DNA from: CAXBNB01 sp040151475
GTDB taxonomy: Bacteria > Bacteroidota > Bacteroidia > Cytophagales > Cyclobacteriaceae
Length of the DNA stretch: 64,000 nucleotides
Assembly: GCF_040151475.1 (NCBI RefSeq)
Contig: NZ_JBDKWG010000121.1
Coordinates: forward strand, 1-64,000
Direction: 5' to 3'
Shown here one piece after another: positions 17,944-26,634 of this stretch. The notes under the pieces were generated by a model. That model was not told where the DNA came from and ran no database searches. It saw nothing but the letters and a program-made list of their open reading frames with translations. Both the position numbers and the translations under genes were made by a program. Numbering within the stretch: position 1 is the stretch's first letter; every line of letters starts with the position of its first letter.

Positions 17944-17966
17944 GGCACGGAAATAACTTCCGCGCC
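17944..17966 (+). repeat. REP-like repeat, right copy
   Basis: Full 23-bp copy. The ends GGCACGG/CCGCGCC pair with one mismatch, giving a short hairpin around AAATAACTT. Confidence 0.75.
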
Positions 17967-17990
17967 AGAGGGGCAGTAGAGCAGGTTCTC

Positions 17991-18028
17991 AACTTACCTC
18001 ACCTGCCTGAACTTACCTCACTTGCCTG
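17991..18028. repeat. 19-bp tandem duplication across the helicase stop codon
   Basis: AACTTACCTCACCTGCCTG (17991-18009) is followed directly by the same 19 bases with one change (18010-18028). The second copy contains the helicase stop codon. The duplication lies 25 bp from the REP-like repeat at 17944-17966. Confidence 0.85.
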
Positions 18029-19134
18029 ATCTGGCTAAAGCCTATTCCTAGCGCTTTTTCGAAGTATTTGATTTGCTTCATTTCTGGTGAAGTCACGATA
18101 CAGAGTGAGATGCCTTTTTTCCCGGCTCTGGCCGTTCTGCCGCTTCGGTGGGTATAGTATTCCTCTTTGTCTGGCAGTTGGTAGTGTACCACATACGCCA
18201 GGGCTTCTATGTCAATGCCCCTGGCAGCCAGGTCAGTGGCTATAAGTATTTGCAGGCTTTCATTTTTAAATGCCCGCATCACTTTGTCTCTTTCTTTTTG
18301 CAGCAGGTCGCCATGGATGGCATCTGCGGCTATGTTTTTGGAGATCAGTTGTTTGGCAAGTGTCTGGGTGGCGGCTTTGGTTTTGCAGAATACTACTCCC
18401 CGGTTTTTATGCTGGGTTTGTAAAAACTGGATCAGCACATGGAGTTTGTCTTCTCCTTCACAAATCACAAATTGATGTTCAATGTTTTTATTCACCACAT
18501 TTTTGGTGTTCATTTCTATTCTGTGAGCATCAGGTGAGAGGTGTTCGTTTACGATTTGTTTGATTTCGTGTGGCATGGTTGCAGAAAAAAGCCATTTGCT
18601 TTTCACGGCTTTAACCAATTGCAGGATTTCATTCAGGTCTTTTTTGAAACCCATACTCAGCATTTCGTCTGCTTCATCGAGTACTATAGTTTCTACTTTT
18701 CTGATATCGACTGCTTTTCGCCTCACCAAATCGAGCAACCTGCCGGGAGTAGCTACCACGATGTGGGTCGGCCTTCTGAGTGCATTGATCTGATTTTCTA
18801 TTTTCGCTCCACCATATACCGCTTCTGTAAATATTTTTTCGGTGTATTTGGTGAATTTAAACAATTGCTTTGCTACCTGTTGTCCCAGTTCTCTGGTAGG
18901 GCATAGAATGAGTGCCTGCACTTCATTGAGTTTTGGATCGATCCTTTGCAGCAGAGGCAGGCCGTAAGCTGCTGTTTTTCCAGTGCCTGTTTGAGCCTGT
19001 CCTACCAGGTCGGTATTGTTGTTTAGCAGTACCTGGATCACTTCACTTTGAATTTCGGTGGGTGTAACTATATTCAGCTCGTTCAGGCTCTTGATCAGGT
19101 CTTTGCGTATGCCGAGGTTTTCAAAATTTTTCAA
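18013..19134 (-). CDS. DEAD-box RNA helicase (short form)
   Basis: A 373-aa ATP-dependent RNA helicase with all core motifs: Q motif (TPTEIQSEVI), Walker A AQTGTGKT, PTRELG, TPGR, DEAD in VLDEADEML, SAT in LFSATMP, and HRSGRTAR. It ends right after the second RecA-like domain (KALGIGFSQIRQVR). Many Bacteroidota homologues continue for another 150-200 residues with a CsdA/DbpA-like RNA-binding tail, so this copy may have lost its C-terminus. The stop lies in a 19-bp tandem duplication beside the RAYT repeats. Core function (RNA unwinding in ribosome assembly or cold adaptation) is probably retained. Confidence 0.92.
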   Translation of the reverse strand: MKNFENLGIRKDLIKSLNELNIVTPTEIQSEVIQVLLNNNTDLVGQAQTGTGKTAAYGLPLLQRIDPKLNEVQALILCPTRELGQQVAKQLFKFTKYTEKIFTEAVYGGAKIENQINALRRPTHIVVATPGRLLDLVRRKAVDIRKVETIVLDEADEMLSMGFKKDLNEILQLVKAVKSKWLFSATMPHEIKQIVNEHLSPDAHRIEMNTKNVVNKNIEHQFVICEGEDKLHVLIQFLQTQHKNRGVVFCKTKAATQTLAKQLISKNIAADAIHGDLLQKERDKVMRAFKNESLQILIATDLAARGIDIEALAYVVHYQLPDKEEYYTHRSGRTARAGKKGISLCIVTSPEMKQIKYFEKALGIGFSQIRQVR

Positions 19135-19208
19135 ATCTCATGAGTTAAAATGCCTGCAAAAGTAGGCATTATAGGTGATGATACGAAAAAGAGTGTGAAG
19201 GCAGCAGG
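19135..19208. other. Upstream region of the helicase
   Basis: Short AT-rich segment that should carry the helicase promoter on the minus strand; no clear box is seen. Confidence 0.3.
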
Positions 19209-19352
19209 ATATATACATTTAAATAGACAAATCTCCTTACCGCACTCCTGACTGCCGTCAGGCAAGTTGTTGCGGTATCTTTTGGAGTCACAGCTCACCC
19301 TAAGAGGCCCCTGATCAGGTCATGGGATAGTAGAATTTTTAAATGCGTTTGT
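19209..19352 (+). mobile_element. MITE-like element, copy 1 (degenerate left end)
   Basis: Shares order and sequence with the element at 30957-31081: a CATTTAAA left end, then CTCCTTACCG leading into hairpin A (19240-19275), a second hairpin CCTGATCAGG, and the right end ATTTTTAAATGCGTTTGT (19335-19352), identical in both copies. The left terminal repeat has decayed. It encodes nothing. It sits directly upstream of the PUL1 sigma gene. Confidence 0.65.
19240..19275. repeat. Hairpin module A, copy 1
   Basis: 36-bp segment with stem CCGCA/TGCGG and an inner CCTGA/TCAGG stem. Copy 2 at 26328-26363 differs at three positions; two of these are a compensatory C-G to G-C swap in the outer stem, which suggests selection for folding. 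Related sequences occur at 60097, 60406, 61075 and 61284. Confidence 0.7.
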
Positions 19353-19382
19353 CCTGTCCCCACTTTATGAAATATAGTTTTG
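19348..19382 (+). promoter_or_regulatory. Candidate promoter of the PUL1 sigma-FecR unit
   Basis: TTTG at 19348-19351 and TAGTTTTG at 19375-19382 match the Bacteroidota -33/-7 consensus, with 23 bp spacing (slightly long). The start codon is 54 bp downstream. The -33 TTTG is supplied by the right terminal repeat of the MITE-like element. Confidence 0.4.
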
Positions 19383-19436
19383 TTGGTTATTTTTTATAAA
19401 TTACGTGTTGCCTGTAATCATCTATGGGTCTAAACT

Positions 19437-20021
19437 ATGCACGAATCACTCTTAAAAAGTCAACACGATACTACTATCGAGGTTACGGATAGCGAGCTTT
19501 GGAATCACTTCAAATCCGGAGACTTGAAGTCTTATGAGTTGATATACCGGAATAATGTGCAGGACATGTTTAATTATGGAATGAGCATTGTTCATGATGA
19601 AGAGCAGGTAAAAGATTGCATTCAGGAGTTGTTTTTGGAAATATGGAAATCTCGTCGAAACCTGTCGGCAACCAACAACATCAGGTATTATTTACTGAAA
19701 GCACTCCGTTGGAAAATCAATCACTACAGAGCCAGAGAAGAGAAGATAAAGAATTTGGCTTCTCAGTTTGATTTTTACGAAAAGCATATTTCATTTCCAT
19801 TCGAAGATGAACTCATAAGAGCACAAGATCAAATAGCAAACAAGCTGAAAGTTGAACTCGCATTGAGTAAACTGACTTCCCGTCAAAAGGAAGTCATTAC
19901 TTTGATTTTTCATGAAGGATTGTCTTATGAGGAGGTGGCAAACATCATGTCGATAAGCGTTGGTTCTATCTATACGCTGGCCTGGAAGGCCATTTCACAG
20001 CTCAAAAAGGTCATCTTTTAG
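19437..20021 (+). CDS. ECF sigma-70 factor (PUL1)
   Basis: A 194-aa extracytoplasmic-function sigma factor. Region 2 at about residues 28-95 (LIYRNNVQDMFNYGMSIV; VKDCIQELFLEIWKSR) and region 4 at about 130-190 (LSKLTSRQKEVITLIFHEGLSYEEVANIM) are evident. It is followed by a FecR-type anti-sigma gene and a STN-containing SusC, the standard Bacteroidota trans-envelope signalling set for glycan uptake. It should direct RNA polymerase to the downstream susCD genes when the glycan is sensed. ATG 19437 chosen as the first in-frame start after the candidate promoter. Confidence 0.93.
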   Translation: MHESLLKSQHDTTIEVTDSELWNHFKSGDLKSYELIYRNNVQDMFNYGMSIVHDEEQVKDCIQELFLEIWKSRRNLSATNNIRYYLLKALRWKINHYRAREEKIKNLASQFDFYEKHISFPFEDELIRAQDQIANKLKVELALSKLTSRQKEVITLIFHEGLSYEEVANIMSISVGSIYTLAWKAISQLKKVIF

Positions 20022-20098
20022 TTTTTTCAAAAAAAGATTCATTTTATTGAATAGATATTGCAGGTCAGATACATTATAGTGTAAATGACTGAATATCT

Positions 20099-21199
20099 AT
20101 GAAGTACTCTTCTTATACCGCTGAAGATTTGGTACTCAATCCTGAGTTTAGGGAGTGGGTGTTAAATCCCACAGTTGCTTCAAACACCTTTTGGGAGAAC
20201 TGGCTCAAACAATACCCTGAAAAGCTTCAGGAAGTGAAGGAAGCAAAAGAAATCTTAAAGAAATTTCCATTGGAACACAATCAGCTAAAAGATGAGGTGG
20301 TTGAAGACATTTGGAAGATACTGGAGCAAGCAAGTAAAAATGATGAATTTGATGAAGCAAAAGACAATACTTATGTGTTGAATTCAGAAACAGTTATCAG
20401 CAGGTTTGAAACAAAGAAGGAGCAGAAAGGAATTAGTTTGTGGAGGAAATGCTTACGCTATGCGGCTGTTGCTGTATTAGTTATAGCTTCAATAGTAGGA
20501 TATAACAGCCTCGATGAACAGAAGACGGAAAAAAGCAATGTGCCCAAGCATATCGCTATGGTGAACAAAGAAACCCAAAGAGGTCAGAAGTCAACAATAT
20601 ACCTTAAAGATGGCTCTAAGGTGGTGCTCAATGCAAATAGCAAGCTTACCTATCCTGAGCAATTTTCCAAAGAAAACAGATTGGTGATATTGGAAGGGGA
20701 GGCATTTTTTGAAGTGGCAAAAGAAAGCAACCGTCCTTTTCAGGTGCGAACCGGAAGTGTGACTACCACTGCATTGGGTACTTCATTTAATATCAATACC
20801 AGAAACGAAGCAGTTCATATTGCTTTGGCTACAGGGAAAGTAGTGGTGTCTGGCGATTCTAAAAATCAAGAACCGGATATTATACTAAAGCCTGGAGAAG
20901 ATACCAGATATTTTACCAAAACTCAGGAATTTGTTACAGGACTGTTTGATTATGACCTAATACTTGGCTGGAAAGACCAGACTATTGTATTTAAGAAAGC
21001 TGATGAAGATGACGTATTTTCCACCTTGGAAAACTGGTACGATGTGGATATTACCAGAACCAATAAACCTTCTCTGACCTGGGATTATTCAGGAGAATTT
21101 ATAAAAATGGATTTGAATAGTGTATTGCTCTCTATTGGCTTTACCATGGATTTTGAATACACCATAAAAGAACAAAAAGTAACTATCACTTATCACTAA
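20099..21199 (+). CDS. FecR-family anti-sigma factor (PUL1)
   Basis: A 366-aa inner-membrane anti-sigma. A cytoplasmic N-terminal part of about 120 residues, one transmembrane helix (AAVAVLVIASIVGY, about 122-137), then a periplasmic FecR domain (about 160-255; STIYLKDGSKVVLNANSKL, TTTALGTSFNI) and a DUF4974-like C-terminal domain (TIVFKKADEDDVFSTLENWYDV). It is thought to hold the sigma factor encoded 78 bp upstream until the TonB receptor signals through its STN domain. Confidence 0.93.
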   Translation: MKYSSYTAEDLVLNPEFREWVLNPTVASNTFWENWLKQYPEKLQEVKEAKEILKKFPLEHNQLKDEVVEDIWKILEQASKNDEFDEAKDNTYVLNSETVISRFETKKEQKGISLWRKCLRYAAVAVLVIASIVGYNSLDEQKTEKSNVPKHIAMVNKETQRGQKSTIYLKDGSKVVLNANSKLTYPEQFSKENRLVILEGEAFFEVAKESNRPFQVRTGSVTTTALGTSFNINTRNEAVHIALATGKVVVSGDSKNQEPDIILKPGEDTRYFTKTQEFVTGLFDYDLILGWKDQTIVFKKADEDDVFSTLENWYDVDITRTNKPSLTWDYSGEFIKMDLNSVLLSIGFTMDFEYTIKEQKVTITYH

Positions 21200-21238
21200 A
21201 CATAAACCGAATATGACAGAATGATCTACTCTAAAAAG

Positions 21239-21269
21239 AGATAGTAACATTTAAGAAATGTTACTATCT
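21239..21269 (+). promoter_or_regulatory. Perfect 14-bp hairpin between fecR and susC (PUL1)
   Basis: AGATAGTAACATTT/AAATGTTACTATCT with an AAG loop. It has no T tract after it, so a classical terminator is doubtful; attenuation or an mRNA processing/stability site is possible. A hairpin occupies the same position in PUL2 (44251-44279). Confidence 0.7.
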
Positions 21270-21353
21270 AAATCGGCTTGGCAGAAGGTAAACTTTCTCA
21301 GGGATTGCCCTCTTTCAAGCACTTAAACTATATGTTAAATAAAACACAAAGAT

Positions 21354-24300
21354 ATGAAAAGTAATCTTTTACAACAATTGTTTACTTTGATGAAGTATTC
21401 ATTATTGATTATCATTATTCAGACTATCAGCCTCAATCTTCTACTGGCTGATATAGTAAATGCTCAAAAAGCTCAGAGCATTCGAGAAGTATCTATTTCC
21501 CTTGAATCATCTCAAACCAAGCTGTTTGCCATACTTAGGGAAATTGAATCTAAAACGGATTATAAGTTTGCCTACAATGGCAAAGATTTGAAAAAGCTTA
21601 ATTATATAAATACATCAAAGGATAAGACTTCCGTCTATGAGATATTGTATGAGATAGCAAGGCAAACCGGCTTAGATTTTAAGCAGGTAAACCAAACGAT
21701 AAATGTAAGCCAGTCTAAAAAGAAAAATGGTGGAGAAGTTAAAATTAAAACCGCTATAGAACCGATAAAACTTACGGGTGTAATCACAGATGAGATGGGA
21801 GAACCAATGATAGGTGTTACTGTGCGGGTCCAGGGATCAAACACGGGAATGATTACAGATGTCAATGGCAAATACTCTATTGAGGCTGATACAGATGCTA
21901 TTCTATTATTCAGTTTTGTTGGCTACATCACAGAACAAATTCCGGTAGGCAACAGAACAGTGATAGACGTTCAAATGAGACTAGATGCGCAGCAGCTTGA
22001 AGAATTGGTTGTAGTAGGATATGGATCCAAAAGAAAAGCGGATATCACCTCAGCGGTATCTGTAGTTGATATGAAAGATATGGGGAATCAGCCAGCTTCT
22101 AATGCTGCCCGGTTTTTACGGGGAAAGGCTGCTGGTGTTGTCGTTACTCAAGGATCAGGTACTCCAGGACAGGAAATGAGTGTTATGATTCGTGGGGTTA
22201 GTTCACTGGGTACAGATCAGCGTCCCCTGTATGTTGTTGATGGTTTTCCGGTTGGAAATGAGATGGGAAAAAACCTGAATCCTAATGATATTGAGAGTAT
22301 TTCTGTATTGAAAGATGCCGCTTCTACTGCCATTTATGGTGCCAGAGGTTCCAATGGCGTTGTGCTTATCACCACAAAGCGAGCTAAAGAAGGCGAAGTG
22401 TCTATAACAGCTTCAGCAAACTACGGCTTTCAGAATATTCCTGATTCCAGAAGGGTTAAAATGATGAGCGGGCCTGAATATGCCCAATGGAGAAAAGAGC
22501 AATTTATTGAGAAATCGATACTTGCAGGAAATGGGGTGCCGTCTATTGATGATATACCTGAGAACTACAGGTATCCCGAGCAAACTAAATATTCAACAGA
22601 TTGGTTTGATGAAATAATGAACCACAATGCCGCTTTTGAAAATTATAATGTTACACTTTCATCCGGCAAGGGAGATGTTAAATCGTTGGTTTCAGTCAGC
22701 TATTTAAATCAGGAAGGTGCTGTTATCAAAACCAACTTTGAGCGTTTCAATATCAGAGCGAATATCGACGGGAAGATTAACAATTTTATCTCGATGGGAT
22801 TGAACATTGTAGGATCACACTCCAATGAACGTTTTGCTAATACAACAAATCGTGACGCAATAATTGGAAAGGCACTGTGGGCAGATCCACGGGAACCAGT
22901 ATTCAATGAGGACGGAAGTTGGAATGACTATATAGGAGGTAATGGCGGTACGTTTGGTTCTGCCAATCCTGTAATGGAATTGCATCAGACTAAAAATACA
23001 CAGGGTAGAAGCAACCTCACCAGCAATGGTTACATGCAAATCACATTTCTGAAGGATTTTAAGTTTAGAACTTCGGTAAATACATCCATTACCAATTTCA
23101 AAAGAAATGAGTTCAGGCCTTCTACTTTGGCTGGGACAGGTTTTGATCAGGCACCACCAAGAAATGCAACTTTAGCAGAAAGCTATACAAATTGGATTAA
23201 TGTGTCCGCAGATCAATTGCTTTCTTATTCGAAGAGTATCGAAAACCACCAATTTGATGTGATGTTGGGTTATACTTCGCAGGAACAAACAGATAGGTCG
23301 TTATCGGGAACTGGCAATACTTTTCCGGATGATGAAATAAGATTTTTGGATAATGCAGAGAACACAACTACCAGTTCCAGTGAATCAAGCTGGAGTTTAC
23401 TGGCCTATTTTGCCAGATTAAATTACAGTTACAAAGGCAAGTACCTGATGTCAGCGTCTTATCGCCGGGAAGGTAGTTCCAGATTTGGAAAAAATAATCT
23501 TTGGGGAACTTTTCCGGCTGTATCAGTAGGATGGAGGCTTTCAGAGGAAGCATTTATGTCGGACTTAAGCTTTTTATCTGATTTAAAGCTAAGGGCCAGT
23601 TTTGGTGTGACTGGTAACAATAATATCGGTGAATACAATAATTCAAGTAATCTAAGCACAGAGGGTTACATTATTGGAGGGCAGTATGCTTCAGGGCAAA
23701 AGCTAAGCGGGTTTGTCAATACCAATTTGGGTTGGGAACAATCAGACCAACTTGACATTGGGCTTGATTTGATGGCATTTGACAACAAATTGTCATTTAC
23801 AGCAGAATTGTATAAAAAGATTACCAATGACATGCTGTTGAGTGCACCGCTTCCAATTATTACCGGGTTTAGTTCTACTTTGACCAATCTTGGAAAAGTA
23901 GAAAATAAAGGGCTTGAACTGGCTATTGGATACAGGACGAATGTCGGACAGGACTTAAGATTGCGAGGTGATTTTAACATTGCTTTCAATAAAAATAAAG
24001 TGCTGGAAATCAACGGAGATAACGATGAGTTATGGACAGGTGGTTTCTACGGTACTTACAACCGCTCTACTGTGGGTCGTCCTATTGGCGTATTTGTCGG
24101 ATATCAGATGTTAGGTATTTTCAATACTCAGGCTGAGATAGACGCATCGCCTGTTCAGGATGGTGCTATTCCTGGAGTATATAAGTATGCCGATATTAAT
24201 AATGACGGAATTATTTCGTACAGCAACACCGGAGGAGATATGGTTGAAATTGGCAACCCACATCCTGATTTTACCTGGGGTTTGACTCTTGGTGCAGACT

Positions 24301-24749
24301 ACAAAGGGTTTGATTTAAATGTACTATTTACCGGGGCTCAGGATTATGATATTTCCAGACAGATTGAAAAAACCACATTGAATATGGATGGTGTCTTCAA
24401 TATTTTGGCAGAAGCCAAAAACAGGTGGAAATCTGCTGAGGATCCTGGTAATGGTTGGATACCAACTTCCAGTCATTGGAAATGGGAACGGGAAACAAAC
24501 TCAAGATACATTTATGACGCAAGTCACATGTGGGTAAAGAGCATAACGCTTGGCTATACTTTACCTTCTACTACTCCGGTACTTGCAGGCACACGGTTTT
24601 ATTTCAACATTGACAACTTGCTTATTGTTACAAATTACCCGGGAAATAATGTTGATATCGACAGAAGCGATGGAAGATCATTTGGAGATGATGATGAGGC
24701 ATATCCGGTTCCCAGGATAGTGACCCTGGGGGCAAGCATCAGGTTTTAA
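21354..24749 (+). CDS. SusC/RagA-family TonB-dependent receptor with STN domain (PUL1)
   Basis: A 1131-aa outer-membrane glycan importer. Signal peptide (LLIIIIQTISLNLLLADIVNAQ), then a STN domain (about 50-120) that signals to FecR, a carboxypeptidase-like domain (about 137-215; GVITDEMGEPMIGVTVRVQG), a TonB box region (LEELVVVGYGSKRK), a plug (SNAARFLRGKAAGVVV; SVLKDAASTAIYGARGSNGVVLITTK) and a 22-strand barrel ending in an aromatic residue (LGASIRF). It pairs with the SusD lipoprotein 30 bp downstream. The substrate is unknown. Confidence 0.96.
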   Translation: MKSNLLQQLFTLMKYSLLIIIIQTISLNLLLADIVNAQKAQSIREVSISLESSQTKLFAILREIESKTDYKFAYNGKDLKKLNYINTSKDKTSVYEILYEIARQTGLDFKQVNQTINVSQSKKKNGGEVKIKTAIEPIKLTGVITDEMGEPMIGVTVRVQGSNTGMITDVNGKYSIEADTDAILLFSFVGYITEQIPVGNRTVIDVQMRLDAQQLEELVVVGYGSKRKADITSAVSVVDMKDMGNQPASNAARFLRGKAAGVVVTQGSGTPGQEMSVMIRGVSSLGTDQRPLYVVDGFPVGNEMGKNLNPNDIESISVLKDAASTAIYGARGSNGVVLITTKRAKEGEVSITASANYGFQNIPDSRRVKMMSGPEYAQWRKEQFIEKSILAGNGVPSIDDIPENYRYPEQTKYSTDWFDEIMNHNAAFENYNVTLSSGKGDVKSLVSVSYLNQEGAVIKTNFERFNIRANIDGKINNFISMGLNIVGSHSNERFANTTNRDAIIGKALWADPREPVFNEDGSWNDYIGGNGGTFGSANPVMELHQTKNTQGRSNLTSNGYMQITFLKDFKFRTSVNTSITNFKRNEFRPSTLAGTGFDQAPPRNATLAESYTNWINVSADQLLSYSKSIENHQFDVMLGYTSQEQTDRSLSGTGNTFPDDEIRFLDNAENTTTSSSESSWSLLAYFARLNYSYKGKYLMSASYRREGSSRFGKNNLWGTFPAVSVGWRLSEEAFMSDLSFLSDLKLRASFGVTGNNNIGEYNNSSNLSTEGYIIGGQYASGQKLSGFVNTNLGWEQSDQLDIGLDLMAFDNKLSFTAELYKKITNDMLLSAPLPIITGFSSTLTNLGKVENKGLELAIGYRTNVGQDLRLRGDFNIAFNKNKVLEINGDNDELWTGGFYGTYNRSTVGRPIGVFVGYQMLGIFNTQAEIDASPVQDGAIPGVYKYADINNDGIISYSNTGGDMVEIGNPHPDFTWGLTLGADYKGFDLNVLFTGAQDYDISRQIEKTTLNMDGVFNILAEAKNRWKSAEDPGNGWIPTSSHWKWERETNSRYIYDASHMWVKSITLGYTLPSTTPVLAGTRFYFNIDNLLIVTNYPGNNVDIDRSDGRSFGDDDEAYPVPRIVTLGASIRF

Positions 24750-24779
24750 TTTTAATTAAACTTCTAAAATTGATTTCTT

Positions 24780-26285
24780 ATGAAAAGTATATATAAAATA
24801 GTAAGTATAGCAATATGCATGTCATGTTTATCATGCAGCGATGACTTTCTCGATAAATCTGATCCCACTCGTCTGAATGCAGGTACTTTTTACCAGACGG
24901 AAGAGCAGTTTGATCAGGCAGTTAATGCGCTTTACGGTGGACTACAGACTATAATTAGCAACCAATGGCAGTTTGGTGAATTTATTTCTGACAATACCAC
25001 GCTACACTATAACGTGGAGAATAGGGGAAATGGGCCTGGACTTGAAACACTTGAATATTGGCAATATATTGAGGGTACTTCAAATGTTCAGAGTTTGTAT
25101 GAATCATTATATCAACAGTTGGTTAATGTCAATACTGTTTTGCAACGTCTTCCTGGAGCTGATATTAATGAAAACGCCAAGTCAGGTTTTGAAGGTCAGG
25201 CAAAATTCATCAGAGCGTATTTATATTTTCAGCTCGTACAGCATTTTGGAGATGTTATTCTTCTTACAGAACCAATAGATGAGCCTTCTGTAGCCTGGAC
25301 TTATGCCAGATCACCTGCATCAGATGTATACGCTCAGATTGAAAGTGATCTTACAGATGCTGCTTCAGTGCTTCCTCCAACTCTGGATGCTTCCGATATA
25401 GGAAGAGTATCTAAAGGTGCTGCTCTATCCTTGCTTGGCAAAGTGTACCTTACCAGAAAAAACTATGGCAGTGCAGTAACCACACTTCAGCAGGTGCTTA
25501 CTTTAGGGTATGATTTGCTGGATGATTATTATGATGTTTTCGATCCTGATATGAAAAATCATGCTGAATCTATATTTGACGTCCAATTTCAAGGCGACAA
25601 TGACCTTGGAGAGCAAAGTGGTTTTACATATAATTTTTACCCTCGACAATCTGATGGTTTAGTCATTCCTTTCCCTGGTGTAAGTGGTGGTGGGTGGAAT
25701 ATACCCAGTCTCGATATGATTGCGGCTTATGAAGAGGACGATTTGAGAAAGGATGTGTCATTGGCGGAGGGTTATTTTGATCAGGATGATAACTGGGTAG
25801 CTATTCCTTTTATTAAGAAGTATTATCACGATCATAGCATACAAGACCGTCCAGATGACAATTGGCCAGTGATCCGGTATTCAGATGTATTGCTCATGCT
25901 GGCAGAAGCAATCAATGAGGAGTCCGGGCCAGGAAGTGCATATACTCACCTTAATAAAGTTCGTAAAAGAGCAGGGCTGGATGAGTTGGATGGTTTAACC
26001 AAAGAATCCTTTCGAACGGCGGTACTCAAGGAAAGAAGGGTGGAATTGGCATTTGAAAACCACAGGTGGTTTGATTTAAAAAGAACCCACACTCCGGATG
26101 AGTTGGCAACATTTTTAAATGCCTATGGAGAAATTGAAAAGGCTAATCCTACCACAAGCAGAGGTGGTTTTGGTTTTACTTCAGCGGAATATTCTTTCCA
26201 ACCGCATGAATATTTGTTTCCTATTCCTGCATCGGAAAGATTAATAAACAAAGAACTCACACAAAATCAGGGTTATCAACAATAA
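24780..26285 (+). CDS. SusD/RagB-family glycan-binding lipoprotein (PUL1)
   Basis: A 501-aa surface lipoprotein with lipobox CLSC followed by SDDFLDK, the usual SusD start. TPR-like helices (NTVLQRLPGADIN; GQAKFIRAYLYFQLVQHFGDV) and a RagB/SusD C-terminal region (VIRYSDVLLMLAEAINE; KERRVELAFENHRWFDLKRT; YLFPIPASE). It caps the SusC barrel upstream and captures oligosaccharides. A MITE-like element with strong hairpins lies 14 bp after the stop and may end the transcript. Confidence 0.96.
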   Translation: MKSIYKIVSIAICMSCLSCSDDFLDKSDPTRLNAGTFYQTEEQFDQAVNALYGGLQTIISNQWQFGEFISDNTTLHYNVENRGNGPGLETLEYWQYIEGTSNVQSLYESLYQQLVNVNTVLQRLPGADINENAKSGFEGQAKFIRAYLYFQLVQHFGDVILLTEPIDEPSVAWTYARSPASDVYAQIESDLTDAASVLPPTLDASDIGRVSKGAALSLLGKVYLTRKNYGSAVTTLQQVLTLGYDLLDDYYDVFDPDMKNHAESIFDVQFQGDNDLGEQSGFTYNFYPRQSDGLVIPFPGVSGGGWNIPSLDMIAAYEEDDLRKDVSLAEGYFDQDDNWVAIPFIKKYYHDHSIQDRPDDNWPVIRYSDVLLMLAEAINEESGPGSAYTHLNKVRKRAGLDELDGLTKESFRTAVLKERRVELAFENHRWFDLKRTHTPDELATFLNAYGEIEKANPTTSRGGFGFTSAEYSFQPHEYLFPIPASERLINKELTQNQGYQQ

Positions 26286-26298
26286 ATCTTTAGTAATG

Positions 26299-26450
26299 AT
26301 GAGGCTGTCTCAAAAGTTAAACAGTTGCCGGACTCCTGACTGCCGTTAGGCAAGTTGTTCCGGCATCTCTTTAGAAACGCAGCAATAGCTGTTTCTAGGA
26401 CAGATCCCAGAATAAATCTGGGAATTATTTGACTTTTGAGACAGCCTCAT
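26299..26450 (+). mobile_element. MITE-like element with 19-bp perfect terminal inverted repeats
   Basis: ATGAGGCTGTCTCAAAAGT at 26299-26317 is exactly inverted at 26432-26450. The 152-bp unit has no coding capacity. Inside are hairpin module A (26328-26363) and a second hairpin TCCCAGA/TCTGGGA (26405-26422), the same order as in the other two MITE-like copies although the terminal repeats differ. The ends look like transposase terminal repeats, so the element could be mobilised in trans by an IS elsewhere. It separates susD from the DUF1553 gene. Confidence 0.85.
26328..26363. repeat. Hairpin module A, copy 2
   Basis: 36-bp segment, 33 of 36 bases identical to 19240-19275. The outer stem is CCGGA/TCCGG instead of CCGCA/TGCGG, so both partners of one base pair changed together. 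Confidence 0.7.
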
Positions 26451-26634
26451 TTTAAATACAACAACCTATTTAATATTACAGTGACTCGAATTAAATCTAT
26501 TTTTGGTAAGCTTATTGTTGGTATTCATTATTTTACGAATGACAATTTTAGTCACCATGAATAGTTTTACATTTGTATATATCACCAAAAGTATATAATA
26601 CTTTCATTAAGAATATTTTTTTATTTTAATAGTT
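26451..26634 (+). other. Upstream region of the DUF1553 gene
   Basis: 184 bp without a gene. Two TAnnTTTG matches are present, TATTTTTG at 26498-26505 and TACATTTG at 26568-26575; neither has a clear TTTG at -33. The gene downstream may therefore have its own promoter, separate from susCD. Confidence 0.35.

Larger units (their letters stand above)
17315..17966 (-). mobile_element. RAYT gene bracketed by inverted REP-like repeats
   Basis: A REP-associated tyrosine transposase lies between copies of a 23-bp repeat. The 17315-17337 copy is the reverse complement of 17944-17966 with one mismatch, and a shortened 17-bp direct copy lies at 17918-17934. Each full copy can fold into a short imperfect hairpin (GGC...GCC ends). 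This inverted arrangement around a RAYT is the classic REPIN-like layout, so the unit is probably a self-contained domesticated or mobile RAYT locus. Confidence 0.75.
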
